Shown: one piece after another, positions 10,935 through 22,836 of the stretch | Layout: each line of letters starts with the position of its first letter | Numbering within the stretch: the stretch's first letter is position 1 | Assembly (NCBI GenBank): GCA_024195585.1 | Contig: SWBL01000359.1 | Coordinates: forward strand, 1 to 49,824 | DNA from: Aureobasidium sp. EXF-3400 | Taxonomy: Eukaryota > Ascomycota > Dothideomycetes > Dothideales > Saccotheciaceae | Direction: 5' to 3' | DNA: 49,824 bases | The notes under the pieces: model-generated | The model's database searches: none | Seen by the model: only the letters and a program-made list of their open reading frames with translations | Told to the model about the DNA's origin: nothing | Translations under genes and position numbers: made by a program

Positions 10935-11669
10935 ATGAGCGTCAAAAGAGCAAGGGCAATCAAAGCGCTACAAGAGACAAGGCTCTGCAGTTATCACGAC
11001 GTAAAGGGCAAACGTGATTAATACGCACTAGCAACATAGAGTCTAGTCTGATTAATGGAAGTCTACGGGCAGGATTATATAAGGTGTTAGCCTTATCTGC
11101 ACACACTCGAGGAGTCGGGCAGGCATATATGTCCCTCGGCAAAACGGCAACACGCGTGCTGCATAAAGCCGGGTGTTCCCCGCTTCTTGTCCAATGAGCA
11201 TCTTGCTGCGGCCTCGGGCGTCAGCCGGGATCGTAACACTCGTACCTATTCTTGACGTTGGGGCGCGGAATCAGACGAAAGGTCAAGGGATCCGCTGAAT
11301 TTACCCTTACGCACGGCCACCGACGAAGCGTGTGGGGCAAGCAGTGATGTTAGAGTTTGAGGTTTCGAAGGTAAAGGTAGACAGCTACTACGCAAGAAAG
11401 GGTTGGGAGAAGGAAAGACTAGGAGATCATATAGCCACCACGTATCTTAGGCCAGGTTAGGACAGGCCTCTTGCATTGACCTTGAGCGATAGCGACCGAG
11501 ATATGGCTTTTTGCTGTTTCTGCAAAGCGTTGAAGGAGAGTAAAAGAACTTACTGAGCACCACGGGCGTGAGACGCTCCTCGAAAACGTTTCAGAACTTT
11601 GTCACCGAAGAGTTGTCGTTTCTGACCCACACAAATAAAGGATCCCTTCCCATTCTTGCTCGTGGTTAG
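10935..11669. other. Intergenic region with repeat R2
   Basis: Divergent promoter space between the HMG-box gene and the mini Zn2Cys6 gene at 11.7 kb. It carries repeat R2 (11157-11348). No open frame with a recognisable product. Confidence 0.4.
11157..11348 (+). repeat. Dispersed repeat R2, copy 1
   Basis: About 190 bp matching the reverse complement of about 31978-32190. Shared blocks in order: TTGTCCAATGAGC, CTTGCTGCGGCCTCGG, ACACTCGTACCT, TTGACGTTGGGGCGCGGAATC, GGGATCCGC and GTGTGGGGCAAGCAG. By eye roughly four of five bases agree. A B-box-like GGTCCGATTCC in copy 2 hints at a tRNA-derived SINE, but no convincing A box was seen. Confidence 0.65.
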
Positions 11670-11678
11670 TGCAAAACA

Positions 11679-12371
11679 TTGCATAGTACCCACGGCCACC
11701 TCAAAAGACCAAGGAGCCGCAGAGCCAGTTCCATTCTACCTTGTTCAGCATCGGCCCCGCCCTCACCTCCAGTTTCTGAAGTTTCTGGGCATCACACGTC
11801 GCCAACCGACTATGTGTCTACTACGCAGACTTGGTCCAACTCTCCGAGAACGCATTTCCCTGTTTCTCAATTTCACACAGGAATCCAGGCCTCGGCCACA
11901 GGATCTTCGCACCAATTGGAAACTGACCATCCATTCGTGACACCGAGTCTGCGACAAAAGAAGAGTAACACAGGCAACAAAAAGCAAATAAAAGCAGCCT
12001 GCTCATCATGCCGTAGACGAAAAGCAAAAGTATGTATTCATCTGGTCTCTCTAGCCTCGTCGTCATTACATCAAAAACTTGACCCTACCATTTTTCACAA
12101 ACAGTGTGATGGCAAACGTCCGGCCTGCGGTGCTTGCACCAGCAAGCACAAAACATGCGAATATCTGGTTGAGGAGGGCATGCCTAGTCAAGTGGCCACG
12201 AGGAGGCGGCTCGAGAGTTATGCTACCGTATTGGAACTGCTGAGAGCTGCCGGGCCCCGGGACTGCGATCGTATTTTGTGGGTCTTTAAGAGGCCGAAGA
12301 GCTTGAGTGAAGCAGTCAAGACTGTTCAAAAAGAATGGAATTGTCCGTCCGAAGAACGCGCGATACCTTAG
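11679..12371 (+). CDS. Short Zn2Cys6 DNA-binding protein, 5' end unresolved
   Basis: The frame is open from 11670; intron 12030-12104 (75 nt, GTATGT...AACAG, phase 0) is also open, so the unspliced frame reads through. Spliced, the cluster is CSSCRRRKAK joined to CDGKRPACGACTSKHKTC, all six Cys present. After it come a linker (EEGMPSQVATRRR), the helix RLESYATVLELLRAAG and DRILWVFKR, ending ERAIP-stop. No in-frame ATG precedes the finger back to the TAG at 11667; the start must lie in an upstream exon (an acceptor such as TTGCATAG near 11685 is possible) or has been lost. N-terminal 100 residues are Ser/Pro/Thr-rich. This is the better-preserved copy of the pair with 5756-6191. Function as a regulator is inferred from the finger only. 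Confidence 0.6.
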   Translation: MHSTHGHLKRPRSRRASSILPCSASAPPSPPVSEVSGHHTSPTDYVSTTQTWSNSPRTHFPVSQFHTGIQASATGSSHQLETDHPFVTPSLRQKKSNTGNKKQIKAACSSCRRRKAKVCIHLVSLASSSLHQKLDPTIFHKQCDGKRPACGACTSKHKTCEYLVEEGMPSQVATRRRLESYATVLELLRAAGPRDCDRILWVFKRPKSLSEAVKTVQKEWNCPSEERAIP

Positions 12372-15300
12372 ACACGAATCTACTCAAATCTGAGAGAGTT
12401 GGACATGGAAGAACTCATTGTCATAACATGCCTTTCACTTCTCGCCACACCAAATGTTCGTGCTACGCTATGTAAGTATCGCGAGCGTTGAGTAAGTGCC
12501 ATGCTCGCTTCGATCTAAAACTAATACGAGCAAGGATAGAAGAAGTCTTACTTGCAATCAGGCACTTCTCCATGAGAAGATTCAACCACCCTTTCCGCTC
12601 CACTCTCGGTCCCACGCATCACCTCCACACCTTGCTCTACGATATATTCAGCACGCCTGAGAGGCAAACAGTTCAGGAGAATCAGATCAAATCACCAGGT
12701 TTGTGCACGTCAGCGAGTGCCACACCATGACAGTCACCATTCCTGATCAATTCATGCGGTCCTCGCATGTAGTCGTAATTGTAGTCGGGACCGCCGAATC
12801 TCGTATGGAATACCGCAACGACCGCCGCCACTCCAGAACCCACAGCTTCGCAAAGCACAAGCCCTGCTCCTCCACATCGACGCCATGCCCGCTTAGCAAA
12901 CCCTGCGCGTTCCGCGAGCGTCCAAGATGAAGAGAAAGAGCAGGATACACACAATGAAGGTGCGGAGTAATCATGCCCATAATCAACTCAAATCGTCTGG
13001 CGTGAGGGCCAGTCTGGCGGTGATTCTTTCTCCACTTAGTCTAGTTCTCGGATGAATGTTGCTCGCTTCAGTGGCAACCGCGGTCTTGCATGAGGCCCTG
13101 CTCCTAAGATCGTCAAAGACATCTCCAATAATGTGAAAAACTCCAATGATAGCGCCATCTTGTGGTCTGATGCTGGCAGCCCTTATCATGTCTTCTCTGG
13201 TTGCCAGGCAGCCCCCAAGCTTGGCTGAGAAGTCGACATGCAGCTGGATGATTTCCATCTTGCCTTGCCGATACCAGGTCATGGTGGGCACTCACTGTCC
13301 CTGGTTTGGAAGCTGCCTCCATGACTGCTACGACTATTTCGATGGGAGCCAGGTCACTCGCTACGCCGCAGCATACAGAAGGTTGTGAACTTGGGGAACG
13401 TCTAGGAGATCACAGACGAAATGAATCGGCGGATGCGCAATGCTGCTGGCGAATTGAGTCAATAATGATCCATAGCTGTTTTTCTTCTGATGAAGAGAAT
13501 ATACCGGTTTGTGCGTGGTCCTCTACTTTCTCGAACATCTGAGTACACCAAAATAAGTGAAAAAACACACCGAGCTTGATGATATTAGAGTAGGAGACCA
13601 CCAGCCAGTGCTATTGTGAGGAAACCACAATTCTACTAGTAGAAAATCCCTGGAACTCAGTGTGTATAGGCCTGTCGCTATGCGTCCACGATCAATATCA
13701 TTCGGCGGCTGTGGGAGTTGATGGATGGTTCTGGATGGATGGCATTTTTGATAGAAGGACAAATGCTTCTGGATCGAGACCGCAATAGAGTTTAAGACTG
13801 TGCACATAAGTGCTGGAGGGAAAGCTACGTGCGAGGGATGAAACATGAATCACCAGCATGGAACAGGGCTAGATACAATGGCAGTGTGAAAGTAACTCAC
13901 GAAGACGTGGAGGTGGTGCGCGCCATTTGGCGGGAATTCATTGCCCCGAACCAAGCAGCCAAGGCCAAAGTGTTCAGTAGACAGGTGACACTAATCTCTG
14001 ATCGATGTTCGGAGAACTGAGTATCGCCAGTGTATGTGCTCCAAATATCAAGTCTAGATGAACTGCGGCAGAATGCAAATGGTCAAACAAAATGACAGGA
14101 GAGCAAGGCGGTAAGAGCAGATGAAACAGTCACAATCTTTGATACATCAGTGTAGCAATGGCAGCTCCCGCTAAACCTCGAACTGAACTCTGTGGCATCA
14201 GCCCGCTACTGCTGACCGTGTTAGAAGGCCTCCCGATCCTCATTGGCTAAACAGTTTCTCAGAACACCTCACACTCGTATACTCCAACTTGCTTAACCCT
14301 AAACCCTATGCCGTTGTTCATGATATCAAACACTACATCGTGCAATACGTTTTCCAATGAGCACTATAAATATCCCGGAGAAGAAAGCAACGACGAAGGT
14401 AAATATGTAGAACAACGTCATGAGCACCATGTAGGTCGGTTCATCGCGTTCGAAAACATCCCCCTGCTCCCCGTCAGCTACGTCCACAACTGGGATCTAC
14501 ACATCCGGCAATTATGTTCGCTCCCTTAGTCCAATTCGTTCAGAGCGTTCAACCGCAACTGATCTGCTAATTTTTCCACAGGCCTTCAATGCCTGTCAAT
14601 CACCCTTGATCTCTTCTGCGGACCGTCCTAGCTCACACCACCGCCGAGTGACATATAAACAGCGAAAAACAACGCTACTTGTGCCCAAGTTTGCGCTTGG
14701 CGATCGGCGCTGTAGCTACAGAGCTCAACCGCGGAGCCCGAGGATTCTGTGGATCTTATCAAGTCTAGTTTCCAGTCCCTCCTACTTTCTTTCTCCTTTA
14801 CCCCCTTCCTTTTCCATCCTTTGTTTCTGGACATCAAGTTTGGGCTCATGTGAACGTCTGGACAACTCGATTGCAGTGGCTGGATTACACATTCGTTTTT
14901 CAAACAAATCTCTAGAACAATGAATCGATCGATATACAAAAACAAGCGCTAATGCTAACAAAACACTCAGGGCCGAAATATGGCCTTCCCAAGATCCTAC
15001 ACTCGAGAGCAATGTTCTCCAATCGAATATAGTGCCTTGGGACATAGGCATCCAGACGACTGTTTCTAAAGACTGCAGTGAGCAGTTGATCAACCTTTGC
15101 TAGATCCTGCCATTACGCCATAAGTCGTCAGGACGCCAGAAGCCCGCGTACCACAAGATACGCCTGTTTTGGAGCACAGGTAAAACAGAGGCCTTCGCTA
15201 GAGCATATCAACAAGTTATGGAAAAACCCGAGTACTGAAACAGCATTACAAGGAGTGGATCGTTGATGTCAAGTTTCACTATGCTTTGTACGTGACAGCG

Positions 15301-16148
15301 CCGAAAGGTTTCTTAGTCAGACGATTGACAGCAGAACTGAACTGGGGCAACAATGTGGTGGCTAAAAGAACACTTTGGTTTCCATGGATATGGTGTCACT
15401 GCAGTGAGTTATGGTATCGGTCGTTCTATCGATCGGCTGCCTGACGATTCGAGGATTCTTTGCAAGTACTTGCAAAGAACCAAAAGATGGTGATCGTCAT
15501 CCACTTGACGCCGCTGAATGGATAAACTTGGTGGTCTTTCTAAAGCATCATGGCCTGGTAGACGCTTCCAGGACGATCAATCTCTTCCATCGCCTCGGCA
15601 GGCCATTGCAATCACCCAGTCTTGATCTGGAGAGCTGGCCCCACCAGCGGGAAGATACAATGAATGTGCTTTTACAGAATGTCGAATCGTTCGTGAATTG
15701 ATAAAAATCCTTTGGAGTTTGGGCACACCCTCAGGTCAAGCTTGAATCTTCGTCGTTGTGGTTCTGTTCTCCTGTTACGTTTGCTAGCTCGCAACCAAAA
15801 CTGATGGAGATCGACGTTGTGATTATCTTTTTCTGTTTGAGCCACGGACAAGGTACACCTCGGCTCTGATTCCGATCGAACTGGGTCACAGCGAGCCGAG
15901 CAGTCACCAAGCGTTGCTGAGTCTGTGCGCATCATTTTGCAGAACTCCTTTGATCGTTTGCTGGTCTTCTTGAAACCCTGCTTTCACCACCGAAACACTG
16001 ATTCAAGCAATTCTGTTGTTTTTGGCTTCTTTCTCTTCACTCCAATCATCTTTTCTTGCGCCACTTCTACAATTCAACCTTTGACGGACTGGGGACATGA
16101 TCTGGCTGTCTCTGCAACCATTAAATTCTGTCGCCCAGGCCACTATTC
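12372..16148. other. 3.8 kb without a recognisable gene
   Basis: Many short open frames on both strands, none with a family signature. An ATG frame at 15411-15701 (96 codons, plus; contains DGDRHPLDAAEWINLVVFLKHHGL) is the most protein-like but unrecognised. A single TAACCCTAAACCC at about 14294 is not a telomere array. Repeat R3 lies at 14699-14753. The last 150 bp before nmrA are pyrimidine-rich and likely its promoter. Confidence 0.4.
14699..14753 (+). repeat. Dispersed repeat R3, copy 1
   Basis: Shares GATCGGCGCTGTAGCTACAG, AGCTCA and a GAGGATT block with the reverse complement of about 24637-24692. About 55 bp; too short to classify, perhaps the core of a decayed MITE. Confidence 0.5.
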
Positions 16149-17349
16149 ATGCCCACGAGAACCGTTGTCACCATCAACTCCACCGGCCGTCAGACGGCGT
16201 CTTTCGTTCGCGTCGCGTCGGCTGCAGGGTGGCACATCAAGGCCCAAGTCCGGAGTCGTGAGGACTTGGTCGCAAAGGAACTTGCGGCCTTGCCGAATGT
16301 CGAAATCATTGAAGGAGATCTTTGCCAAGCAAAAGATGGCCTGCTGCCGTTTTTAAGATCTCTCTTCGAAGACGCCAAATTAGCGTTTATCAACACCACT
16401 CATTGGGGCGATGAGGTGACAATCGGGTGTGCCTGCGCGAGTGCCGCCAAAAAGGCCGGTGTAACACATTATATCTACTCCTCTATGCCGGATCATTCTG
16501 TCTTGGATCTGAACTGGAAACCACTTCCTTTGTGGGCCCAAAAATTCACCATCGAGAACTACGTGCGCCAACTTGAAATTCCGGCAACCTTTGTCTATGC
16601 CGGCATCTACCACAACAACTTTACTTCGCTAGCTTATCCGCTCTTCCATATGGAGCTACAGTCAGACGGAAGCTTTGTATGGCAAGCTCCTTTCCACCCT
16701 CACGATCCGCTTCCTTGGCTAGACGCAGAGCACGACGTCGGTCCTGCCCTTCTACAGATATTCAAAATGGGCCCAAATGCTTGGAAGGGCCAAAGGTGAA
16801 CTATATTTTGCGAATCAACACTTTTTTTTGTTCAAGCTGATCATGAGACATAGGGTCACCCTCGCATTCGAGAAGTTTACTCCGCTTCAGGCCTGTATGA
16901 AGTTCTCAAGAGGGGTAGGCAGACCAGTCCACTTTGTACGCGGCCCTATCGAGATCGAGGTTTCTGTCCCAAGCGGTTATCGTGAGCACCTCGAAATCCT
17001 ACAAGAGACCCTGGGCGACAAACGAGCGCCTTATTTTGGTTCGCTTCGATACCCGCAGGAAGCAAGAAGCCTGTGGGGTGGCTACCGCCGGCTTGAAGAA
17101 TACGCTCGCGAGGTTTTTCCCAACGAGGAAGCCGCAAACGGACGGAAGTGGATGGACGAAGAGCCTCTTGGCTTCGCTGGATATCCCGAGAGCAATGGCG
17201 ATGGCGATGACGATGGTGATATTGAGGAGGAACGCGGTACCGGAAGAAATACCGATCCCGTTACACCTTCCTGGACACCAGACAACCGAACGCCATCCGA
17301 TGACCCTACAGTCGACGCCGATGACTTCTTCTTCTTTGGTATTGGTTAG
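16149..17349 (+). CDS. nmrA: NmrA-type nitrogen metabolite repression regulator
   Basis: Predicted 380-residue protein from exons 16149-16795 and 16854-17349, intron 58 nt (GTGAAC...ACATAG). It has the N-terminal Rossmann-like segment (VVTINSTGRQTASFVRVASAAG), then AFINTTHWGDEV, HYIYSSMPDHSV, KFTIENYVRQL, ATFVYAGIYHNNFTSL and PLPWLDAEHDVGPALLQIF, the signature blocks of fungal NmrA proteins. In Aspergillus and Neurospora NmrA/Nmr binds NAD(P) and the GATA factor AreA/Nit2 and represses nitrogen-catabolic genes when good nitrogen is present; that role is inherited knowledge. The last 60 residues are very acidic and Pro/Thr-rich, ending DDFFFFGIG, and are probably disordered. No breaks seen; it is a single gene between two mini Zn2Cys6 genes. 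Confidence 0.95.
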
Positions 17350-18184
17350 AAGCCAGCTTTGCTCCTGTCACCCCTACCGCGTCTGCTGCATCGAAACTAG
17401 TCTTGGTCTGATCGTCGCCCCATCCAAACCACGCCAAGCATCCGGGGATGTCAAGGCAAGCTTTGTTACCTACGTGGTTGTACAGGTTTCATGTCGAGGT
17501 TGATCAGAGAGATAATATCAGTGTGTTGGGATTTGTACGAGAGTGATGTTCCCAGGTTGCGAGTCTTGTGAAGTGATAGGTTGGGTAGGAACTTGCGAAG
17601 TAATTCGCCCAGCGTTTCCACTAATACCTCGTGGTCGTTGGATGGCCAAGCACTAAGTATTGTTGATTCGCAAATCAGTGGGCCGCAGCTCCAGTCCAAG
17701 TTTCACATTGTCACCACCTAAATCATTGTAGTCAAACGGCAAGATTTAGTACAGGGCTGAGACAGTGATCTACCCGCCCTCATATGGACATTACAGTGTT
17801 CTTACGCTATAATCTATCGTTGAGAAAATCGAACAGATCCCGAGCCATTTAACTTTTGGATGACTAAGAACTGTCCACCCTACGATGCCTACAAGTATTC
17901 TAGCGGATAGTAGGAGGGTAAGTGTAAGCGCAGATAATGACCGTCAGGCGTGCTCTCTCCCGATGAAGCTTCATCAAGTTCAGTATCGACCATTGACTTG
18001 GCTGTTCAACCTCACCTGTAACACGCAGACACACAAGCTGGCTAAGAGATATCTTTATGGTATAAATGTCTCATTCAAAACATGTCAAGTTGTCAGGAGA
18101 CCATGTTGGCACATGCCTTTGCATCAACCACGCTGGCTTGATCATGCCTCGTCATAGGTGGCGCTGCACCCTACGTTACTTTAA
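17350..18184. other. Spacer between nmrA and a mini Zn2Cys6 gene
   Basis: Convergent 3' regions; short open frames only, nothing recognised. Confidence 0.4.
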
Positions 18185-18659
18185 CTAGATGGAAAAATAA
18201 GGAGAACCAAAACTGCTGTGTGCCAGCCCTTGCAGAATCGTCCTGACACTATCGCCGAGTCTGAGCTGAGCGAGGAGGGCGCATGCTTCGTTATCGGTGC
18301 TGCACTGCAGTCTGCTGATGAAGAGTTCGAGTTTGCACGCTTCAGCAGTCACGAGTAGTGCCTTTTGCTTCAAGTCTTCGGTCCTAGTGAATCCCTCCAT
18401 GACATCGTACATGCAGGCAAGGCCTCGAATGTTGCAGGCTGAACACGAGGGCGTTCTCCCATTGCACTGTGAAACGCGTGTGTTAATGTGTCGAAAGACA
18501 AGAAGACAAGAAGCATCATGTCGGTACCTTGCGTTTTCTCCTTTGACAATCGACACAAGCGACAGCTGTGATTTTTCCCAGGACTTTTTCCCCAGTAAGG
18601 GACTGACCAGAAGGCTGCTTCTCGATCACTTTCGCCGGCCCCTCCTTGTCCATGGGCAT
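18185..18659 (-). CDS. Short Zn2Cys6 DNA-binding protein, two exons
   Basis: Predicted 137 residues: exon 18659-18528 from ATG (MPMDKEGPAK), intron 18527-18467 (61 nt, GTACCG...CACAG, phase 0), exon 18466-18185. The spliced cluster is CVDCQRRKRK joined to CNGRTPSCSACNIRGLAC, all six Cys with normal spacing. After it come EGFTRTEDLKQKALLVTAEACKLE-type helical sequence and an EACALLAQLRLGD block like the EAxxxLxxLR helix of the other mini proteins here. The usual large activation domain is absent. The intron sits at the same place as in the genes at 694, 12029 and 24121. It may act as a stand-alone DNA binder or may be a truncated factor. Confidence 0.78.
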
Positions 18660-19955
18660 TGTGATGTATGACAAATATACGGTGGGCGTGCAATGTCTCA
18701 GCGGCGCTGGGGATAAGCGGATAAGGAAAGAAGAGAACAAGAAGAAGAAAGTCGCTTTTTAAATGCCCAATATATCAAAGCTGCATACGCTTCCTTCAGG
18801 ATCAATGCGTGTTTGCCACACTGAAAAGCAGCAGAAAAGTCAACTGAGGGGAATGGAGTATTGGCATGGCGGTCACGTACTTTGGATCAAGATTGTCGGA
18901 GGCTTCGCCTGCTCCCTGTGGGTGATAATCATAGCTTGGTTCCACGCTCAGGCTCCAGCTTTCCTAGCATTAATGACACTCCCTGCTTTGGGTTGGCTCA
19001 AGCTTTCAGAGCGTTCGACCGTGATCGGTTTGACTGTCCTTCTCTTCAGGTATCATGAGCATGGAGGCAGTCGATCTCGCGGATGCGGAAAGAAAGCCGT
19101 GATAAAATGGCACTGCAAGGTCCTGTTTTTCGCAGCCGACCACGTGCAAAAATCTCGAGCTTGGGGCCGAATAGCCGGCCTCGGCGACCGAAGTGACATC
19201 CAATGATTTCTTCAAAGATCGATCTTTGTCTCGCGGTTGACGCCTGGAAGTATGACTGCCTACTGAAGAAGTGTCACTATGCTCTGAAACACGATCTAGC
19301 TGTTTTCCAGCCTCGAGAACTGTTGCCAGCGATATCCTTTGCCTAGATTTCTAAAACTGGGTTTGAATGCATTAATGCGTGGTATGCAGATACAAACGAT
19401 GCCGAAGCCATTGAGCTCGTTGATGGGGTAGATATCGGTAACAATAGGTCTGTCATCATGTTGCTGTCTGTTGAGGAAGAATGTATAATTCTGTTAGGCG
19501 CTTGTTCGGGTGTCGGCATTTGGAAGTGGCACCGACCCTGAGCTTCGTCGCTCCAAGACATGGCTCCAACGACTCACGCGGGCAAGTTGTGGGCCCGCGT
19601 CCATTATCTCTTTCCGACTGCAAGAGACCGGTTTCATGAAGACATTGCCAGCTGCGACCACGTGGACACAAACAGTAGACTTTCATGGCCCCGATCCAAA
19701 CATTATATGCCAGATAGGGCAGGATGCTTCTGTATCGAGTGAGGCACGACGGAATTTGAGCTCAAGTCAGTTATCTTGGCAAACGAGGGGAAGCAGACTT
19801 CATTGTTAGCGGCCTACAGGCTCGAGCACAGAAATGTCAAAAACAGCACAACCCCGCGCCATTGCTTTTGTCGAAGCTCTGTTCTAAAGAGAAAGGTTCG
19901 GAAGCACAGATCTCACCCCTGACAATCACAAAACATCTTCTCTTCAGAAACAAGG
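18660..19955. other. 1.3 kb without a recognisable gene
   Basis: Upstream of two divergent genes. The longest frame (from ATG 18763, 147 codons, plus) has two hydrophobic stretches but no known family pattern. Downstream fragments such as IDLCLAVDAWKYDCLLKK near 19220 look protein-like but are interrupted and unrecognised. Confidence 0.35.
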
Positions 19956-20540
19956 ATGAGTCGTTGTAAAAGTGAACAAGCGGACGATATAGAAAATCTC
20001 GTTAGTCAACAGCAGGTTCGCGTGGAAAGTTACAGATTGTGCTAATCTGATTTTCTAGAAGCATTTCAAGCCGAATTCTATTCACTACCACCTAGACCAC
20101 GTCATTGATATTGATGTGTTCAAAGAAGTACTAGACTTTGATGAGTATGATGAGGGGTATAGTCAGCGTCTTGTACGCGACTTCTTGACGGTCGCGCGGG
20201 ATACGTTCACGAAGATAGACACTAGCTTGTGGGTTTCTGCTGGTCTTACATTTTATGAAGGGTTGCAAACGCTGAACCATAATCCAGGGCGCAAAAGGAC
20301 CTCAAGCAATTATATGCTGATGTGGATTACCTAGAAGAGCCTTGTAAGGTCCTAGGAGCTAAGAAGATGCAGAATAGCTGTACCAAGATCAAGAATCTTA
20401 CTATAGACGGAGACGCGTTAAGCGTAGATATTGAGCCTGAGTCGGTGCTATACTCTGCTCTACGAGATACTATAGAGCAAGGCAAGAGACGACTACAGAG
20501 TCTGGAAAGAGCGGTATGTATCTTTTATGCAGAGCAATAG
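19956..20540 (+). CDS. Ypd1-like histidine-phosphotransfer (HPt) protein lacking the active histidine
   Basis: Predicted 160 residues, close to the 167 of yeast Ypd1. Exons are 19956-20015, 20059-20228 and 20288-20540; introns are 43 nt (GTTCGC...TTCTAG, branch GCTAATC) and 59 nt (GTGGGT...TCCAG). The product aligns along the whole HPt bundle: IDVFKEVLDFDE, SQRLVRDFLTVARDTFTKID, then LKQLYADVDYLEEPCKVLGAKK and QNSCTKIKN. In active HPt proteins the block corresponding to ADVDYLEEP reads GHFLKGSS. Here the phosphoacceptor His is Asp, and the Lys and Gly after it are Glu. It therefore cannot relay phosphate, though the fold looks kept. It could be a degenerating paralogue or a decoy binding receiver domains. 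A GTATGT near 20515 could start a further intron, so the exact C-terminus is uncertain. Confidence 0.7.
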
Positions 20541-21539
20541 ACCCCACTCGGTGGGAACAGCTAGCTTTAAAATTGTTTAGAATCCTACGTTGTACTACTG
20601 TAAGTCCGTGTCTCCAAGAGAATGTTTCCCATATAGTGCTTACTCTGGACATATTTATTACCAACCCGTTAGTCTTTATACTTACTAGACAATTAGTTCA
20701 TGGCAATATCTATAGACATTAGTTGTTAATCCCAACGTAGCTTTTATAAGAGCTCGTACGGAGGGTTCATGTTATCACAAAAGAAGACGTATCACGGCGG
20801 GCTTAATTCTAAGCGAAGAAGAAGTTATACAGAATGCGGTAAGTTTCATCATGCTAATTGAGGGCTGCTAGTAGAACGTCGAATTAGTCTTAGACAGCAT
20901 GCAGAAAAGAGAAAAAGAGAAGGTCGCTATGGAAGTCGTCGGGCCGTTAAGATGCGGTCGGAAAACTGAGGTTGGAGGAAACGATAGTATTGGTTGGTGA
21001 GGCAGCGTATTCACTTTGAGACTTGGAGGGGAGGTGTACATGATTGGTGAGAGCAATTGGGAAGATCTGATATGCACCGAATCTACGTTGACAGCCAAGA
21101 GAGCCTTCCTACTGCCGAGGTGCCGCACACTCAATCAATAAATCCTCTGGATCGATCTGGTAGATCTAGCGTATCAGCAGTTTTAAAAGGCAGAACTGGT
21201 CCAGTCCAGGGACTGCCACATTGGTCTACTAGGCACTTGTCCAGCTCCAACTCTGTTTCCGGATGTCAAGAAACACTTGAAGAAGCAGTGCAAGCTGCTT
21301 TATGCGGACGTGCTAATCGCAAGGGGTCGCATGTCTCCGAAACAACAAAATCAAAGGAAAGACACACTGGCCCCAATTATGTACCTGTGCAAAGCTTGTG
21401 TGACTGACACACTCCATAGAAAGGCGTCCTCATCAAAAGCGAGCATTTTCCAGCCGGGTATTGTGACACGACCAACCACTTGAAGCAGTGACTTATGTGA
21501 TAGGCATTTGACCATATCGGAACACACTGCAATCAAGAC
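20541..21539. other. 1 kb without a recognisable gene
   Basis: Short open frames only. The frame at 21057-21407 (plus) and its overlap at 21277-21483 are Lys/Arg-rich and unrecognised. Confidence 0.35.
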
Positions 21540-22512
21540 GTGAAGTGCGCAAATTGTACTCCTCGACCAGAAGGCTATAGGGTGCTAGTCCTTCGACCCA
21601 TCTTGCTCCACAAGTTGCGAGAGGATGCCCACTGTAGCAAAGCCTCATGGGTCGGTCTCAAAACGCATGATGGCCGCAAGGTTATAATGCGCGAGAATGA
21701 GAGCCGATGTGAAAGCCTGTTCAAGCGTGCGGAACGCTTGCTACGCGGCGTCGGTCATCTTGAAGGGTGGCGGAGCCCCCCCTTCCTTGCCTTCCTCGAG
21801 GAGGTCGGTAAGGGGTGTTATCACCTTAGGATAGTGCCGTTCGAAACCCTCGGTAGAAGTTGACGAATCCAAGGAAGACTTCAATGTGTGCAGATGTTGG
21901 CTCAGGCCAGTCCGCGGTGGCGGACACCCTGCTAGGGTCCATCTCTACGCCTGCGGTACCCACGAGGAAGCCCAAGAATTCCACCTTGGTGGTAAAGAAT
22001 TCACACCTCTTTCTATTTGCATATAGGGCATGCCGACGAAGGCGTAGAAGCACGTCGCGCACGTGTTTCGGGTGCGTGTCGCGATCGGTACTGTAGATGA
22101 GGATATCATCCAAGTAGACGACGCAACATGTATCCAGAAGGCCTGCAAGAGCACTGTCGATATAGGCTTGGAAGGTAGCCGGGGCGTTGATTAGCCCGAA
22201 GGGCATGACCAAATATTCGAATGACCGTACCGCGTGCGGAACGCAGTCTTCCACTCGTCGCCCCGCTTGATCGGGATGCGGTGGTAGACGCCTTTCAGCT
22301 CTAATTCCTGGAAAGTACTGGGCTCCACTTAGCCTGTCCAGGGTCTCACTGATGAGTGGCAAAGGGCACCGGTTTTTAATAGTAACGTCATTGAGGCCTC
22401 GGTAATCTACACAGAGACGTAGCGTACTATCCTTCTTTGGTACAAAGGGAATTGGGCAGACAACGGACCTTCTGTTCAGCACGCCCGAGCCAGAGTCGAG
22501 CCAGACCACCAA
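21540..22512 (-). mobile_element. Ty3/Gypsy retrotransposon, reverse transcriptase to early RNase H remnant
   Basis: Minus-strand reading gives IPFVPKKDSTLRLCVDYRGLN, PLPLISETLDRL, FEYLVMPFGLINAPATFQ, the catalytic VVYLDDILIYS and VEFLGFLVG, ending in FLGFVNFYRGF. These are the ordered motifs of a Gypsy reverse transcriptase. A frame change inside the block after LSGAQYF scrambles the KxDLKxAYHRI segment, which is readable in the next frame. Downstream, PPPFKMTDAA and an FATVGILSQLVEQD block near 21600 mark the start of RNase H. Gag, protease, integrase and LTRs are absent. It is a dead internal fragment abutting the plus-strand repeat-rich frame at 22520. Confidence 0.88.
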
Positions 22513-22787
22513 CGTCCTAATGCCTGGCTATCGTCAGCAAAGCAATCCTCCAACGCGCGTACCAACTCCTAAAATTTCCCTACACTTACCAACGCAAAAT
22601 CCAGCTCACGCACTGCTCAATATCGCTCCCTATGCTGGCAGTATCTTCTTAAACCTGAACAATGCCTTCGACGACCTACTGGCTCGAATCGACGATCAAC
22701 AGCAATTGGTCAAGTCCGCGATCGACCAATTGTACGTGGCGACACATGGTCTCGAAGCAGCAGCCTTAGCCAACAGGTCGAGTAGCG

Positions 22788-22836
<49 letters not shown>

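Noticed and set aside
14290..14312. TAACCCTAAACCC motif as an interstitial telomere
   Set aside because: Only about two imperfect units; not an array.
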